This document shows, piece by piece, positions 34,435 to 45,084 of a stretch of DNA of 64,000 bases. The position numbers were made by a program, and so were the translations under genes. The stretch covers positions 1,240,001 to 1,304,000 of the forward strand of contig JAXGYU010000001.1 in the NCBI GenBank assembly GCA_040772085.1, given 5' to 3'. The notes beneath the pieces are model-generated. The model made no database searches, was not told the origin of the DNA, and saw only the letters and a list, made by a program, of their open reading frames with translations. Source of the stretch: JAXGMV01 sp040772085 (GTDB lineage Bacteria > Chloroflexota > Anaerolineae > Anaerolineales > Anaerolineaceae). Within the stretch, counting starts at the first letter, position 1, and every line of letters starts with the position of its first letter.

Positions 34435-37400
34435 TTATACAATGATGGATTCAGGGCCTGACGCACCACCTTCGAGATTACCATAAATATATATTGCTGT
34501 TGAGATAACCCGATTGACAGGTAGGTTCAGATCAGCATGATATCCAAGTCCATAGTTGCCAGCGAACGTACAACTTGTCAATGTCAGGTTACCACCTTGT
34601 GAAGTCGCATCCAACCCAAAGCCATTTCTGGATACAGTGTTGTCATAAACACTGCTCACCCCATTGCTATATGACGTAACTTTTATCAGCGTTACCGCGC
34701 CAAAAGCTTCAACAACAATTCCGCTATCTGAGTTGTATTCAGCCAGAGAGTTGCTGACACTTACCGTGCCTTCCACACTTTTCACGAACAATCCGTTCCC
34801 AACATTGGCGCTGGAGCCATTCCAACCAGCATTAACTCCATTTACAACCATATTCTTCCTGCTGATCAGGTGTATGCCAGCGAATTCATTACCATAAGCA
34901 TAGTTCTGTCCCAAGGTATTGGAAACCGTAATGGTGCTCAGTGTGCCAGTTGCATACACCCCTATTCCGGCAATGTCATTGTAGTTTGCGGTGATACCAT
35001 TCAACATTACATTACCGTCTGTCATAATTATGATGCCTGACCCAGTATTGGTATTGAAAACACTTTTGAGTACAGATACATTGACTGAGCGATTATATCC
35101 TTCAATTGCCGCACCGTTCCCAAAATTTCCATTTGCCTGAATGGAACTAAGTGTGACCGGACCATTGGCATCGATTGAGAGACCGATTCCTTTACTATTG
35201 TAGTTCGCCATTGAATTGGAAATCATTATCGGACTCCCAGGGTTGGATGTGGTTAGCTCAATACCGCTTTCCGCATTCCTGCTTGCATCGACCCTCTTAA
35301 TCGTCACAGCGCCATTGGTATTGATCATCAGCCCGGACTTGCCATTGTCAGATGCACCCACGATCCAATTCAGATTTGGTATGACGCTTGATATCGTGAC
35401 GGGCGATTTAAGGGGCGAATCGTTGTCGATATAACCTCCATGTCCGCCGTTGTTGTACATGTCAGAATCCAACACGGTTACCGCGGCAGTACTCAGGATA
35501 TGCAATCCATCCAGGTAGTTGAAAGCGAATTCATTGATACCTTTCACGTTCACCGTGCTGTAAAGATTTGGTTTGTCATAATTCTGATTAGATAACCAGG
35601 CACCGTAACCGATGTTGCCGTTCGAGGTCACATTTTGCAGCGTGATGGCACCATTGCCCGAGAAAATAATGCCAGTGGACATATTATTGCTGGTGCTGTT
35701 TCGGTAACCAGGGGTGTTGGTGAGGCTGAAACTACCGTTGTAGAGGTAGTATGCATAAGCTTCAATGCCGTTGGCACCATTGCTGCTTTCATAGCCTGAA
35801 TCGCCCATACTGATGGTGTACCTGTCGACAGTCCAGTCCGTATTTGCGACATCGCTTTTTATCGTAAAACCATATGCATTAGGTCCGTAAAGCAAATTGG
35901 CTGCTACCACGCATTTTGTGGTAACACCTGCTTGCAGGGCGCAGGTACTAATTGCGGTGGACGGATTATCCATGTCATAGATAGTCAGAGTAGAGGCTTT
36001 CTCCGCCGTAATCGTGATCACCAAATCCTGGATTGGAATGCCTGAAGAATCGGTGATTGGATTCCAGTAGAAGGTGTATTTGTCTCCATCAGCGGTGTTA
36101 TTCGGGCTAATTCCTTCCGTCCATGTACCATCGGAATAAATCCAGCAATCAACGCAGTCATTCCCATCGGCAGTAATATTCGCGAGACGAATTGCACCCG
36201 TTGAGTAAATCTTTAGTCCATCATCGCCGTTATAGTTGAAAGTACCTGTGGTCACTGTAATGGAAGCGCCGGTATTACCACTAACATTATCTAGATACGC
36301 GCCGCTATGGACATTACTGTAAGCCTGAACAGACTTTAACGTGATCGGTCCATTAGTTTTTACGAACAGCCCAAAATTCTTATTGTTGTTGAAGTTATTT
36401 ATCGTACCGGTCGTGGCGGTAATAGTCACCGGTGTGAGTGCAGGCGCCAATCTAGCCATGATGTATGTCCCGTCAGATGTATTGTTGCTGGCATAGATGT
36501 TGGTTAACGAAACGCTGCCTTTTGTCCATATATCCAAGCCACTACCACCGTTATTACTGAATGAATTGGTGAACCCTGCCAGACTGCTCACTACAACTCC
36601 GCCGCTGCCGACACACTTTACGACGCCGTCGACATCGTTCATATTGCAATTGTCAAGGGATGCGCCTGTATCACCATTATTACTCACATACATTCTGGTC
36701 ATTGAGATCGTGCCATTGGCATAGATCTCCAAACCATGCCCACCATTCCAAGCGAAAGCATTATCCCATTCAGGCAAGGTGCGTTTGATAGTGACGGCGC
36801 CTGCGCCGGCGCACTTGCCGGTCGTGTAATCGTATAGGCAGTTGTTGAGATAGATTCCATCCCTGCCATTACTTGAAGCATCAATATTGGTAATGGTGAT
36901 GGCACCGCGAACCATCGCAAATAACCCATCCGACCCATTACTATAGAAACTGACCGTCGTCATCGTAAGGGGCGCCAAGGTTGGCGCATCAGTACTGTTG
37001 ATATATAAGCCGCCTGCAAAATTATTATGGATACCGGCTCTACTTACGGTTACCGCCCCGCGTGTGTCGATTCTGACTCCAAAACCACCATTATTACCAG
37101 TAAAGTAAGAGACGTCCCAAGGTGTTGTATTGGTAATTGAGACACTGCCTGTACCGGCCATGTTGTTGATCACCAGACCATCGAGTGCATTACCATTGGC
37201 GCCGCCATTGACAAAGCTGACACTGCCTCTGCTGAAAATGGCCCCCCCCGTGCCTGCGTTGCCGCTCAGGATGACGGTGTTTAGCGTCACCGGATACGCA
37301 TAAATAGCGCGTGCGTTGTTGATTTTGGCACCAAAGCTACCTTGATTGCCGCTAGCAGAACCATACGTCCATGTGACCGGTCCCTTTGTTTCGACGAGTA

Positions 37401-39246
37401 ACCCTTCGCTGGTATTATTCCTGAAGTAACTCTCGGTCATGCTTATCGCTGCTATCGCTCCAGTTGAGTTTTTGATGGACGCTCCGAAGCCGTTATTTGC
37501 AGCAGTAACTGAACGCAGCGTAATGACTCCATTGCTCGCGATATCGAGACCGGCTCCATTGGGGTTGTAAGAGAATGAGTTGATGCCCAAGGTGTTTAGT
37601 ATCGAGACACCAGCCGTTGTGCCGCTCAGCGCGTTATTAAGTTGCGCACCTGATCCATTAATGCTGCCGGTTGAGTTGACGCCATTCAAGGTAATAGCGC
37701 CCTTGGTCATCACATAAATACCCGTGCCGCCGTTATTCTCAACCAATGTTCTGGTCAAAGAAACGGCTGAACTGGCACGCACGTAAATGCCTTCACCAAT
37801 CACGTTTCCATATATGTTGCCATCCGACATGCTAACAACTGTCGCTCCCGGAAGGACGGAATCCTGGACATTAACCCCAACAAAAACGCCACCGGCATTC
37901 TGGCAGGCCGAATATTGCTTCATGCTCACAGTGCCCGTGGTCCTCAAACTGAACCCCCAGCCATTGCTATTGTAATTTGCCTGAGAATTCGTGATTGCGA
38001 TATTGCCAGCCATTGGCTCAACCGTTATCAAACCGGAATATGTGTTGTTATTGAATAGGCTGTTATTGACCGTTAAGCCCGCGGTACCAGCAATGTACGC
38101 CCCATCCCCGGCATAACTGGCGGATACACCATTCAGCGTGATTGCGCCTCGCGAAAAAACTGTCAGTCCGGTCGGATTACTCAATGAACCAGATTCCACC
38201 ACCTTTTCAAAAGTACTGTTGGTGATTGTCACAGGCGCGATTGTTTTGGTATTGTTAATTGCGGCCCCATGATTCACAGTATCATCAGTGTTGACATTCA
38301 CCAGATTAACAGCGCCGCTATGATTGGTGACGGCAATGCCGTGCCCGCCCGAAACCATCGATTGGTCAACCGCATTAAGGACTAGTGGATTGGTTACCGT
38401 CATATCCTTCAGGTTGAGCGTGCCCTTGTTATTATCAAAGGTCACACTGCCTTTGACACTCATCTGACCGAATGTCATGCCATAAAGCAGGTTCGATATC
38501 AGAACATCACCGTTGATGATTGTCACACCATCACCAGCGCCCAGTATGCGCGTCATCAATGCTGAGGTTGCAGGGTTGGGGGTCCCATCCAGGATGATGT
38601 TGTCGTTGAACTCGCCGCCCTCCAGGTAAAGCGTCCTATCTGTCGGCAGCAAACCGCCTGCTATCGCATCCAGCGCCGCGGTGATCGGTGTAGGTGATGC
38701 GTTACAGATTACTCCTGGGCCGGGGTCCACGGGACACGTTGTTACATACATGTATTTCACCGTCCCAACCATAAACCAGGGGTCCAGCGCGGCGCTCACT
38801 TCCTGCTCAACCACTGAGACCGTTTCACCCTCTCCATTCACGATTCTCACTTCACCTACACCGGCAGTTGCTGCTGGTTCTGTTGGAGCACTCTCATCCA
38901 CTGATGCAGCTTCTTCCTGCGCAGGTTGTGCCGGCGTTTCTTCCGTTGCCGCCTCGCCCAACGACGTCAATTCACCTGTCGGTGGGACAACGTCCTCCGG
39001 CGGCACAACCTCTTCAACGATAGGGGCATTCTCTATTGGCGGTGGAGTCCCTTCTACCACTGGTGTTAAATCCCCCGGTGGCGTTTCTTCCCCCGCTCCG
39101 ACTTCTGTTGAGGTCCCCGTTGGCGCAGTCTCCGTCGGCGCTGGCGGCAGTTCACTCTGCGCCCGCACGCTACTGGTATACGCAAACGCAAATACCAATG
39201 TCAATGTCAATGCCAATAGACATTTAGCCCATTTAACCGTTCTCAT
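34435..39246 (-). CDS. Giant secreted right-handed beta-helix surface protein
   Basis: A 1,603-residue secreted protein: Sec signal peptide (LLALTLTLVFAFAYTSSVRAQ), a Pro/Thr/Glu-rich linker to about residue 150, then many beta-helix coils built from units like GAITLNGVxAxxNGxxGAxL. Each coil mixes Asn/Gly/Ser-rich turns with short hydrophobic strands, as in parallel beta-helix adhesins and polysaccharide-degrading proteins. Around residue 1,090-1,160 a beta-sandwich-like insertion (KASTLTIYDMDNP to TDWTVDRYTIS) interrupts the coils. No C-terminal sorting signal, LPXTG or membrane helix is seen. Adhesin or S-layer-like role is inferred. AAGGAG precedes the ATG. Confidence 0.85.
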   Translation of the reverse strand: MRTVKWAKCLLALTLTLVFAFAYTSSVRAQSELPPAPTETAPTGTSTEVGAGEETPPGDLTPVVEGTPPPIENAPIVEEVVPPEDVVPPTGELTSLGEAATEETPAQPAQEEAASVDESAPTEPAATAGVGEVRIVNGEGETVSVVEQEVSAALDPWFMVGTVKYMYVTTCPVDPGPGVICNASPTPITAALDAIAGGLLPTDRTLYLEGGEFNDNIILDGTPNPATSALMTRILGAGDGVTIINGDVLISNLLYGMTFGQMSVKGSVTFDNNKGTLNLKDMTVTNPLVLNAVDQSMVSGGHGIAVTNHSGAVNLVNVNTDDTVNHGAAINNTKTIAPVTITNSTFEKVVESGSLSNPTGLTVFSRGAITLNGVSASYAGDGAYIAGTAGLTVNNSLFNNNTYSGLITVEPMAGNIAITNSQANYNSNGWGFSLRTTGTVSMKQYSACQNAGGVFVGVNVQDSVLPGATVVSMSDGNIYGNVIGEGIYVRASSAVSLTRTLVENNGGTGIYVMTKGAITLNGVNSTGSINGSGAQLNNALSGTTAGVSILNTLGINSFSYNPNGAGLDIASNGVITLRSVTAANNGFGASIKNSTGAIAAISMTESYFRNNTSEGLLVETKGPVTWTYGSASGNQGSFGAKINNARAIYAYPVTLNTVILSGNAGTGGAIFSRGSVSFVNGGANGNALDGLVINNMAGTGSVSITNTTPWDVSYFTGNNGGFGVRIDTRGAVTVSRAGIHNNFAGGLYINSTDAPTLAPLTMTTVSFYSNGSDGLFAMVRGAITITNIDASSNGRDGIYLNNCLYDYTTGKCAGAGAVTIKRTLPEWDNAFAWNGGHGLEIYANGTISMTRMYVSNNGDTGASLDNCNMNDVDGVVKCVGSGGVVVSSLAGFTNSFSNNGGSGLDIWTKGSVSLTNIYASNNTSDGTYIMARLAPALTPVTITATTGTINNFNNNKNFGLFVKTNGPITLKSVQAYSNVHSGAYLDNVSGNTGASITVTTGTFNYNGDDGLKIYSTGAIRLANITADGNDCVDCWIYSDGTWTEGISPNNTADGDKYTFYWNPITDSSGIPIQDLVITITAEKASTLTIYDMDNPSTAISTCALQAGVTTKCVVAANLLYGPNAYGFTIKSDVANTDWTVDRYTISMGDSGYESSNGANGIEAYAYYLYNGSFSLTNTPGYRNSTSNNMSTGIIFSGNGAITLQNVTSNGNIGYGAWLSNQNYDKPNLYSTVNVKGINEFAFNYLDGLHILSTAAVTVLDSDMYNNGGHGGYIDNDSPLKSPVTISSVIPNLNWIVGASDNGKSGLMINTNGAVTIKRVDASRNAESGIELTTSNPGSPIMISNSMANYNSKGIGLSIDANGPVTLSSIQANGNFGNGAAIEGYNRSVNVSVLKSVFNTNTGSGIIIMTDGNVMLNGITANYNDIAGIGVYATGTLSTITVSNTLGQNYAYGNEFAGIHLISRKNMVVNGVNAGWNGSSANVGNGLFVKSVEGTVSVSNSLAEYNSDSGIVVEAFGAVTLIKVTSYSNGVSSVYDNTVSRNGFGLDATSQGGNLTLTSCTFAGNYGLGYHADLNLPVNRVISTAIYIYGNLEGGASGPESIIV

Positions 39247-39465
39247 GATTGCTCCTTGATAGCTTAAAAAAGCTTTTCCCGCCTCGGATGTATGAATATT
39301 CAATTAGGAACTTGGGGTGGGTTTGTAGAACTATGACTTATTATATAAACTTAGCGAGATTTTGTAAAGATGTAATTTATAACTTTTTTATGCAATATCG
39401 AATGTTCTAGCGCCTAATTGAATGGGTTGCAACTCGCCGGAATCTTCTAGCAGAACTTGAAATCT

Positions 39466-40593
39466 CTACTTCATTACCACCAGGTCATACTCACGTGAAC
39501 CGAGGCCGATGGCTTCGGCGTGCTCGAGACACGAGCGCCATTCGGATTCGGGCGTCGACGCGGTGAAGTGGTCAGCGGCGGTGCTGCCGCCCCGCAGATT
39601 ATTCGCGAGCTGGCTGTCGGGCACAGGCGTGGCTTTCAGACATGCGTCTACGCACGCCCAGTCCAGCGCCAGCGGATCAAGCGAGGCGAACATGCCCAGG
39701 TTGGGCAGGATGGGGATATCGTTCTCGCCGTGGCAGTCACAATTCGGCGAGACATCGACCACCAGCGAAATGTGAAATTGTGGACGGCCGTCGACCACCG
39801 CTTTGGCATACTCCGCCATACGCCAGTTCAGGTCGGCGCCGGCATTGTCTGATTTGAATCGGATGGCGTCGAAGTTACAGGCGCCCAGGCAGCGCCCGCA
39901 GCCGACACAATTTTCCTGAATTACGATCATCTTGCGCTTATCCACCTGGAAGTACAGGGCATTGTTGGCGCACTCCTTCTGACACTTTTTACACCCCGTG
40001 CATAACTCTTCCTTGATGCGCGCCTTGCCGCTGCTATGCTGCTCCTTCTTGCCGGCACGTGATCCTGAGCCCATGCCGATATTTTTGATCGTGCCGCCAA
40101 AGCCGGTCATCTCATGCCCCTTGAAGTGCGTCAGGCTGATGAAGACATCCGCGTCCATGATCGCCCGGCCGATGCGCGCTTCCCTGACATACACGCCGCC
40201 CGCCACCGGCACGCCGATATCATCCGTCCCCTTCAGCCCGTCACCGATGATGACCGGACAGCCGACCGTCAGCGGTGTGAAGCCGTTTTCCCAGGCGCAT
40301 TCCAGATGCTCGAGCGCGTTCTTGCGCTTGCCGGGATACATGGTGTTACAGTCCGTCAGAAAAGGATGCCCGCCCAGTTCCTTCACCACATCAGCAACCG
40401 CCCTGGCATAGTTGGGCCGCAGATAGCTGATGTTGCCCAGCTCGCCAAAATGCATTTTGATGGCTACCAGCTTACCTTCCATATCAATCTGACCGATACC
40501 GGCTTTTTTGATCAACTTCTTGAGCTTGGTCGGCAGCCCGTCGCCAAAGGCAATGGTATGAAAATCGGTGAAGTAAACTTTTGTTTTTTCCAT
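39466..40593 (-). CDS. DUF362 domain protein with two [4Fe-4S] clusters
   Basis: A 375-residue protein: an N-terminal DUF362 domain (AIKMHFGELGN, THFKGHEMTGFGGTIKNIGMG) with an inserted bacterial ferredoxin carrying CTGCKKCQKEC and CVGCGRCLGAC. It is a likely electron-transfer or oxidoreductase component; DUF362-ferredoxin proteins are common in anaerobes and lack a firmly defined reaction. The ATG of MEKTKVYF has GAGGA 7-8 bases upstream. It suggests a host with anaerobic metabolism. Confidence 0.87.
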   Translation of the reverse strand: MEKTKVYFTDFHTIAFGDGLPTKLKKLIKKAGIGQIDMEGKLVAIKMHFGELGNISYLRPNYARAVADVVKELGGHPFLTDCNTMYPGKRKNALEHLECAWENGFTPLTVGCPVIIGDGLKGTDDIGVPVAGGVYVREARIGRAIMDADVFISLTHFKGHEMTGFGGTIKNIGMGSGSRAGKKEQHSSGKARIKEELCTGCKKCQKECANNALYFQVDKRKMIVIQENCVGCGRCLGACNFDAIRFKSDNAGADLNWRMAEYAKAVVDGRPQFHISLVVDVSPNCDCHGENDIPILPNLGMFASLDPLALDWACVDACLKATPVPDSQLANNLRGGSTAADHFTASTPESEWRSCLEHAEAIGLGSREYDLVVMK

Positions 40594-40783
40594 GGGGCAT
40601 TCCTCGCGGTTTATATTATGCCGGCAACTGCTGATACCGGTTACGATCCGTGCAGGTCGCACCGCAATTATAAAATTATTTCCGTCAAAATCGGCTAACA
40701 GCTCGCCGGGCTGCGGTCCCGAATTTCAGACTGCAACCCGGCTAATTTTTCACATGACGCAGCGAAGCGCGTCGCCCAGGCAC

Positions 40784-41755
40784 TTACCTGATAATCACCG
40801 GCGTATTGGTAGGCGTAATAAATCCGATCGGCGGGAATGGCAGGGATGGCGGCCGGTAAGGCTGCAAATTTATCCGGCAGTAAGTCACCGTGGGACCGCT
40901 CATCCAGTCGGTATGATATTGTTGATTCGTCAGCCTGGAGCCGGCAAAGAACTGGAATTGCATGATGCCATTGTTGTAATTGCTGATACCGCCGAAGATC
41001 GCAGATGGGTTGACCGTTCCTACCCAAATACCTCTCGATGGATCCGTTTGATACATGCCCGTGCTGACCCATTCGCTGGGGGAGACGCTGCCATTAGGCA
41101 TGATCAGGTTGGTCGCCACGCTTACCCAGGCAGCGCCTGCCTCCGGCGGGATGGTGACCGAGAAGGTGACTTCAGTTGGGCCGCAGGTTGTCCCACTGTA
41201 AAAGACCTGAGAGGTGTTGTATGACGGGCCGCGGAAGGTAAGTTCAGGCGCGAGCGGCGTCGGCGTGACGGTAGGCGTAGGCGTCAGTGTGGCTGTAGGT
41301 GTGATCGTGGGTGTTGCCGTCACCGTTGGGGTGAAGGTCGGCGTGGGTGTCGGATCGCCGACATAGACCTCTACCTGCGCTGGCTCACTCCATTCACCGC
41401 CCTGGTTCTGACCCCGGACCGTGATGGTATACATGCCGGGTGCTGCCGGTGTCCACAGGTAGCGCACGGTTTCCAGCTTGCTGCTTTTGAGCGGCAACGT
41501 TGTCAGCACCGCGCCGTTGATGCTCAATTCCCCCTGGGTCATGGGGCTGTCATCGCTGACGTGGAAAACAATCTCGTATGGCGCAAAAGGCAGGCGCATT
41601 TTGTTGAGCGGCGCGTCGATCCAGGCGGTAGGGTTGCCAGCCGGCATCTGGAAGCTGGCGTGTTCAAAAGTTACTTCAGCAGGCTTTTGGCTCTTGCAAC
41701 CAGCGGTTGCCAGCATCATGATGATCACTAACGCGAATTGCGCTATTTTTTTCAT
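40784..41755 (-). CDS. Lipoprotein with Ig-like domain and TPT linker
   Basis: A 323-residue lipoprotein: signal peptide with lipobox ATAGC, an Ig-like domain (about residues 30-130), a Thr-Pro repeat linker (TPTPTFTPTVTATPT) and a C-terminal beta-rich domain with CGPTEVTFSV and SNYNNGIMQFQF. Its N-terminal Ig-like domain has the same layout as that of the preceding LysM protein, with a 4-base gene overlap. Such linkers are common in Chloroflexota. Anchored outside the membrane; function unknown. Confidence 0.8.
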   Translation of the reverse strand: MKKIAQFALVIIMMLATAGCKSQKPAEVTFEHASFQMPAGNPTAWIDAPLNKMRLPFAPYEIVFHVSDDSPMTQGELSINGAVLTTLPLKSSKLETVRYLWTPAAPGMYTITVRGQNQGGEWSEPAQVEVYVGDPTPTPTFTPTVTATPTITPTATLTPTPTVTPTPLAPELTFRGPSYNTSQVFYSGTTCGPTEVTFSVTIPPEAGAAWVSVATNLIMPNGSVSPSEWVSTGMYQTDPSRGIWVGTVNPSAIFGGISNYNNGIMQFQFFAGSRLTNQQYHTDWMSGPTVTYCRINLQPYRPPSLPFPPIGFITPTNTPVIIR

Positions 41756-44700
41756 GGCATCCCCTCCAACGCGCTGGCCGGGTTAGTAAATTCCCAGATA
41801 TCCTCAGTCGTACCTTTACAAGGGACCCACTCCCAGGTATGTGTCTGCCAGGTCATACAAACTTCTGTGGCTTTCAACTGGGTTAACCCGCCAAAATAAT
41901 ACTTCAGGTAGGTGCTTGGGCCTGAATAGTCTGGACGCAGAGAAAGGAAGAACTCCCTGGACTCTCCGGGGGCGATCTCATTCATCTTGTAAATATCCGC
42001 CATGATAAAAGCTGGTTCATTCCTATCGACACCATCGACAGAGTTGGTGACGCGGCTGGTGAGGTGCACCCTGTACATGGATAATTGATCATCAGGTACT
42101 GCCAGGCTTTCAGGTGAGTTACTGCGAGTGACCCTTACACCAACAACGCCGGCTGAGCTCATCCCTCCCGGTGCCGAATGTACGATGATACTGGGATCAA
42201 GACAGACGTTTTGTATGCCATGCGATGCAGCGGCGGCGGGGTCCATACATGAAGGCTGGTTTATCCTCGAGATTTGTTCATCATAAAATTCTTCCACAGC
42301 CGCCTTGATCCTCTCCTTACAATCCAGATACTCTTCACACCACCCCTTTATCGTGTCTGATTCGAGACCGCTGACATAACTGACGCCATAGACAGCACCC
42401 TGGTATATCCCTTCAGAAACGCTGGTGCTAAACACTTCTCTTGACTTCGGCAGGCTGGGCGGCAAACCGGTCGTATATTGAACGGCTACGTCGACGCCAT
42501 AACGGAATACCCTTAAGCACTTGTCGTTGCTCTTGCAGCCTGGAATAATGCTGGCAAGACCTTCCGCTATAAAATTCTTCGCATCCTCATACCAGGTAGT
42601 GAACATATCCCAGCCTTCAGCCACCAGGCTGACGAACTCTTTTGTGCCGCACACCACGCTCGACCATGACGAAAAATCGCCGCAAGGTTCTGTGCTGACG
42701 CGAGGCGGACAGATGGTGCTGCCCACCTGATATTTACCCGTTGGGTCCTTCTCCACAACCACACAGCCCCACATCGCCGGCACCTCAAAATTAGGCGGTT
42801 GATAGCTATCGCGCATGATTTCCACGCTGAAGATGCTTGGCATGGTGGCAGCAATGGTCGGAATCCTGTCATCATCTTCATTGAACATGTCATAGAAGAT
42901 AGCCACATCATTGGTGGTAACCTTCGGCAAAGCGAAGTCTTCATAGCGGGGCAAGGCGCGGATATAAAGACGAAAGTTTATGCCCTTATCAATGCGCGCG
43001 CTGGGATACGAGAACTGAACAATGCTTTTGTCAGCTGCCCTCACTTCATAACTCGGAAATATAGTGTCGCGCATGTTAACCAGAAAAACATGTTCATTGA
43101 CATCATCATCCAGGATGTGGTGATCTGTTCTGAAGGCGTAGGTATAGTTCCAATCACGGTCGCGTGATGGCTTTTCCTGATATCGAAGTGTGTACGCGAT
43201 GAGTTTGGATTTTTTACTGGTGATGAGCTTGATGTTGATCTGCTGATCAAGAATGTACTGATCCGCAGTCAGACGCATATCTCTGACCCAGCTTCCCGGA
43301 CCGCCATTGACACATCCATCAGGCCCAGGCACACTGCAAACGAGCAATACATTCCTGAAGACTGAGTACGTATAATTGCCGGCATGTACCAGCTTGTCGC
43401 CCACCCATCCCCAGAACTCCATCTGGAGTGTCATCTCCGGTAATTGGACATCCGAAAGGATCGAATCGAGATAATAGTTAATATTGAGCGCCTCGCCAGT
43501 ATTAGGCCGGAAGAAGCGATCGCCTTCAGGTACGCGCCAGCCTTTGCTGTTCGCGCCATTCTCATCGGTCATTTGAATATAGAAATAGGCCAGATCCATG
43601 CCCTCAGGCATCTTTAGATTGCCATCCGCGTCAATACTCGGCTGCAGCGGGTCGGGATTTGGATCCTGGCAGCCTGGCAGCGATTTCGAAGCCGGCGCGC
43701 TGACCAGCTCACCCTTGGGCGTGATCACCGAAACCGTGTAGGTGACCAGTCCGAACTGTTGTTTATCCTCGATGCCTGTTTTATACGGCCAGGCGTAATA
43801 ATCCACTGGGATAGGCGGCAGGGTCATGAACAGTTCAAGCGGACCACCATTAGTTGAGCGATAAACCTTGAAACCGCTATATTCCATCCATGTACCATAT
43901 GTAAGGAAGTTGGTTATCTTGACATTTGGGTCACAGAGATTTTTGACTTCAATTTCGATGGTCGGCACAGGAGCATTTTTGGAATACAGCTCCGATGAGT
44001 CGGAGGGCTTGGAGTCCTTCTGTTTGTCTTCCAGCAGTTGGCCAAGATTGCCCATTATTTTATCCAGCACCGGGATGCCAAAGTCAATCCTGATCTTTTG
44101 GTCGTCGTCGGGGTTGGTGCCCTGCTCGACTTTATCCCCAGGGTCAGGCATCTTAGCCGGTTCCTGTTTGTCACCCTGCTCATCCTGCGGCGGGATGGCG
44201 CCGCTGTCAATCAAGGTCTGAATATCAATCGGGGGATGAGGCAGGAAAAGACCGGGGTGTTGCGGGTCAGGGGTCTCGGGTTGCGCCGGCTCAAAGCTCT
44301 CGATGACTTGCGGGTTAACGACATCCGCTGGCTCAAGCGGCAAATAGATGATCTGACTGCCGGAGAGCGGCTGGTCTGCCGCCACACCCGGGTTGACTTT
44401 GACCAACTGCTCCACTGGTTTGGCTTGCTGCGCTGCAATCTCCTGCAGCGTTTGACCTTCAGTCGCTATCTGTGGGCTGACCATGCTCACCGGCTCGGTG
44501 ATGTGCAGGTACAACGGCTGTGAGCTGCCGTTCATGCCTTCGGCGTCTCGCGCCTGCACCACCAGGATGTAATCACCTTTGGCGCCGGGCTGCCAATCCC
44601 AGGGCGCAGAGAAGGTGGTCGTCTTTTCATCCGGCAGCAAATGACGCGAATCGTAGATCTGTCCGTTGACATAGAGTTCGATCGTGTCGATATTCTGTGT

Positions 44701-44937
44701 CGCGTTGACTTCATATTTAATGGGGATGAAGGAGTTAGACGGCCAGCCAAGCGGCGCATACGGAGCGGAGAGATAAACGTTGACTGCGGAATCGATTTGA
44801 GTTGACTGCTGTTTCGGCGATTGGTATTGGTACAGGTAAATGCCCGCACCAACAGCGCCCACACAGCAGCACAGCAACAACACACCAAGAACCAGAATCA
44901 ATGGTTTGACGTAAGGCGCATACCGAGACTTATCCAT
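41752..44937 (-). CDS. Large membrane-anchored surface protein with Ig-like and LysM domains
   Basis: A 1,061-residue protein: short cytoplasmic start, one N-terminal transmembrane helix (about 12-34, CCC-rich: LLLCCCVGAVG), an Ig-like domain (NIDTIELYVNGQIYDS ... YILVVQARDAEG), a LysM (ATEGQTLQEIAAQQAKPVEQ to IIYLPL) likely binding peptidoglycan, an Asp/Pro-rich linker, and several beta-sandwich fibronectin-like modules. A Cys-rich region follows, with spaced Cys pairs consistent with disulfides. It is likely a cell-wall-linked exoprotein. The gene starts with GGTGGAG and overlaps its lipoprotein partner by 4 bases. Confidence 0.82.
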   Translation of the reverse strand: MDKSRYAPYVKPLILVLGVLLLCCCVGAVGAGIYLYQYQSPKQQSTQIDSAVNVYLSAPYAPLGWPSNSFIPIKYEVNATQNIDTIELYVNGQIYDSRHLLPDEKTTTFSAPWDWQPGAKGDYILVVQARDAEGMNGSSQPLYLHITEPVSMVSPQIATEGQTLQEIAAQQAKPVEQLVKVNPGVAADQPLSGSQIIYLPLEPADVVNPQVIESFEPAQPETPDPQHPGLFLPHPPIDIQTLIDSGAIPPQDEQGDKQEPAKMPDPGDKVEQGTNPDDDQKIRIDFGIPVLDKIMGNLGQLLEDKQKDSKPSDSSELYSKNAPVPTIEIEVKNLCDPNVKITNFLTYGTWMEYSGFKVYRSTNGGPLELFMTLPPIPVDYYAWPYKTGIEDKQQFGLVTYTVSVITPKGELVSAPASKSLPGCQDPNPDPLQPSIDADGNLKMPEGMDLAYFYIQMTDENGANSKGWRVPEGDRFFRPNTGEALNINYYLDSILSDVQLPEMTLQMEFWGWVGDKLVHAGNYTYSVFRNVLLVCSVPGPDGCVNGGPGSWVRDMRLTADQYILDQQINIKLITSKKSKLIAYTLRYQEKPSRDRDWNYTYAFRTDHHILDDDVNEHVFLVNMRDTIFPSYEVRAADKSIVQFSYPSARIDKGINFRLYIRALPRYEDFALPKVTTNDVAIFYDMFNEDDDRIPTIAATMPSIFSVEIMRDSYQPPNFEVPAMWGCVVVEKDPTGKYQVGSTICPPRVSTEPCGDFSSWSSVVCGTKEFVSLVAEGWDMFTTWYEDAKNFIAEGLASIIPGCKSNDKCLRVFRYGVDVAVQYTTGLPPSLPKSREVFSTSVSEGIYQGAVYGVSYVSGLESDTIKGWCEEYLDCKERIKAAVEEFYDEQISRINQPSCMDPAAAASHGIQNVCLDPSIIVHSAPGGMSSAGVVGVRVTRSNSPESLAVPDDQLSMYRVHLTSRVTNSVDGVDRNEPAFIMADIYKMNEIAPGESREFFLSLRPDYSGPSTYLKYYFGGLTQLKATEVCMTWQTHTWEWVPCKGTTEDIWEFTNPASALEGMP

Positions 44938-45071
44938 ACTCCACCCCTGGAATATTCAATTTTCACGACGGTTGGGGAAAAAACCTCACCGAGGGTTTTT
45001 GTAGAAAAATTACTCCAAATACATTATAGTCATAACTTTTCAAATTCCAAGAGGGGAAAATGGGTCTATGC

Positions 45072-45077
45072 TAAAAT
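45072..45077 (+). promoter_or_regulatory. Extended -10 box suggesting a leaderless transcript
   Basis: TGCTAAAAT ends 7 bases before the ATG at 45085, placing transcription start at the codon itself. No SD is visible. Same spacing as the -10/ATG pair at 26606/26618. Confidence 0.5.
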
Positions 45078-45084
45078 AGCGTCC

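Noticed and set aside
34435..39246. Short near-repeats that could suggest a CRISPR or satellite array
   Set aside because: They are degenerate codons of the beta-helix coils; there is no constant repeat, no unique spacer and no Cas gene.
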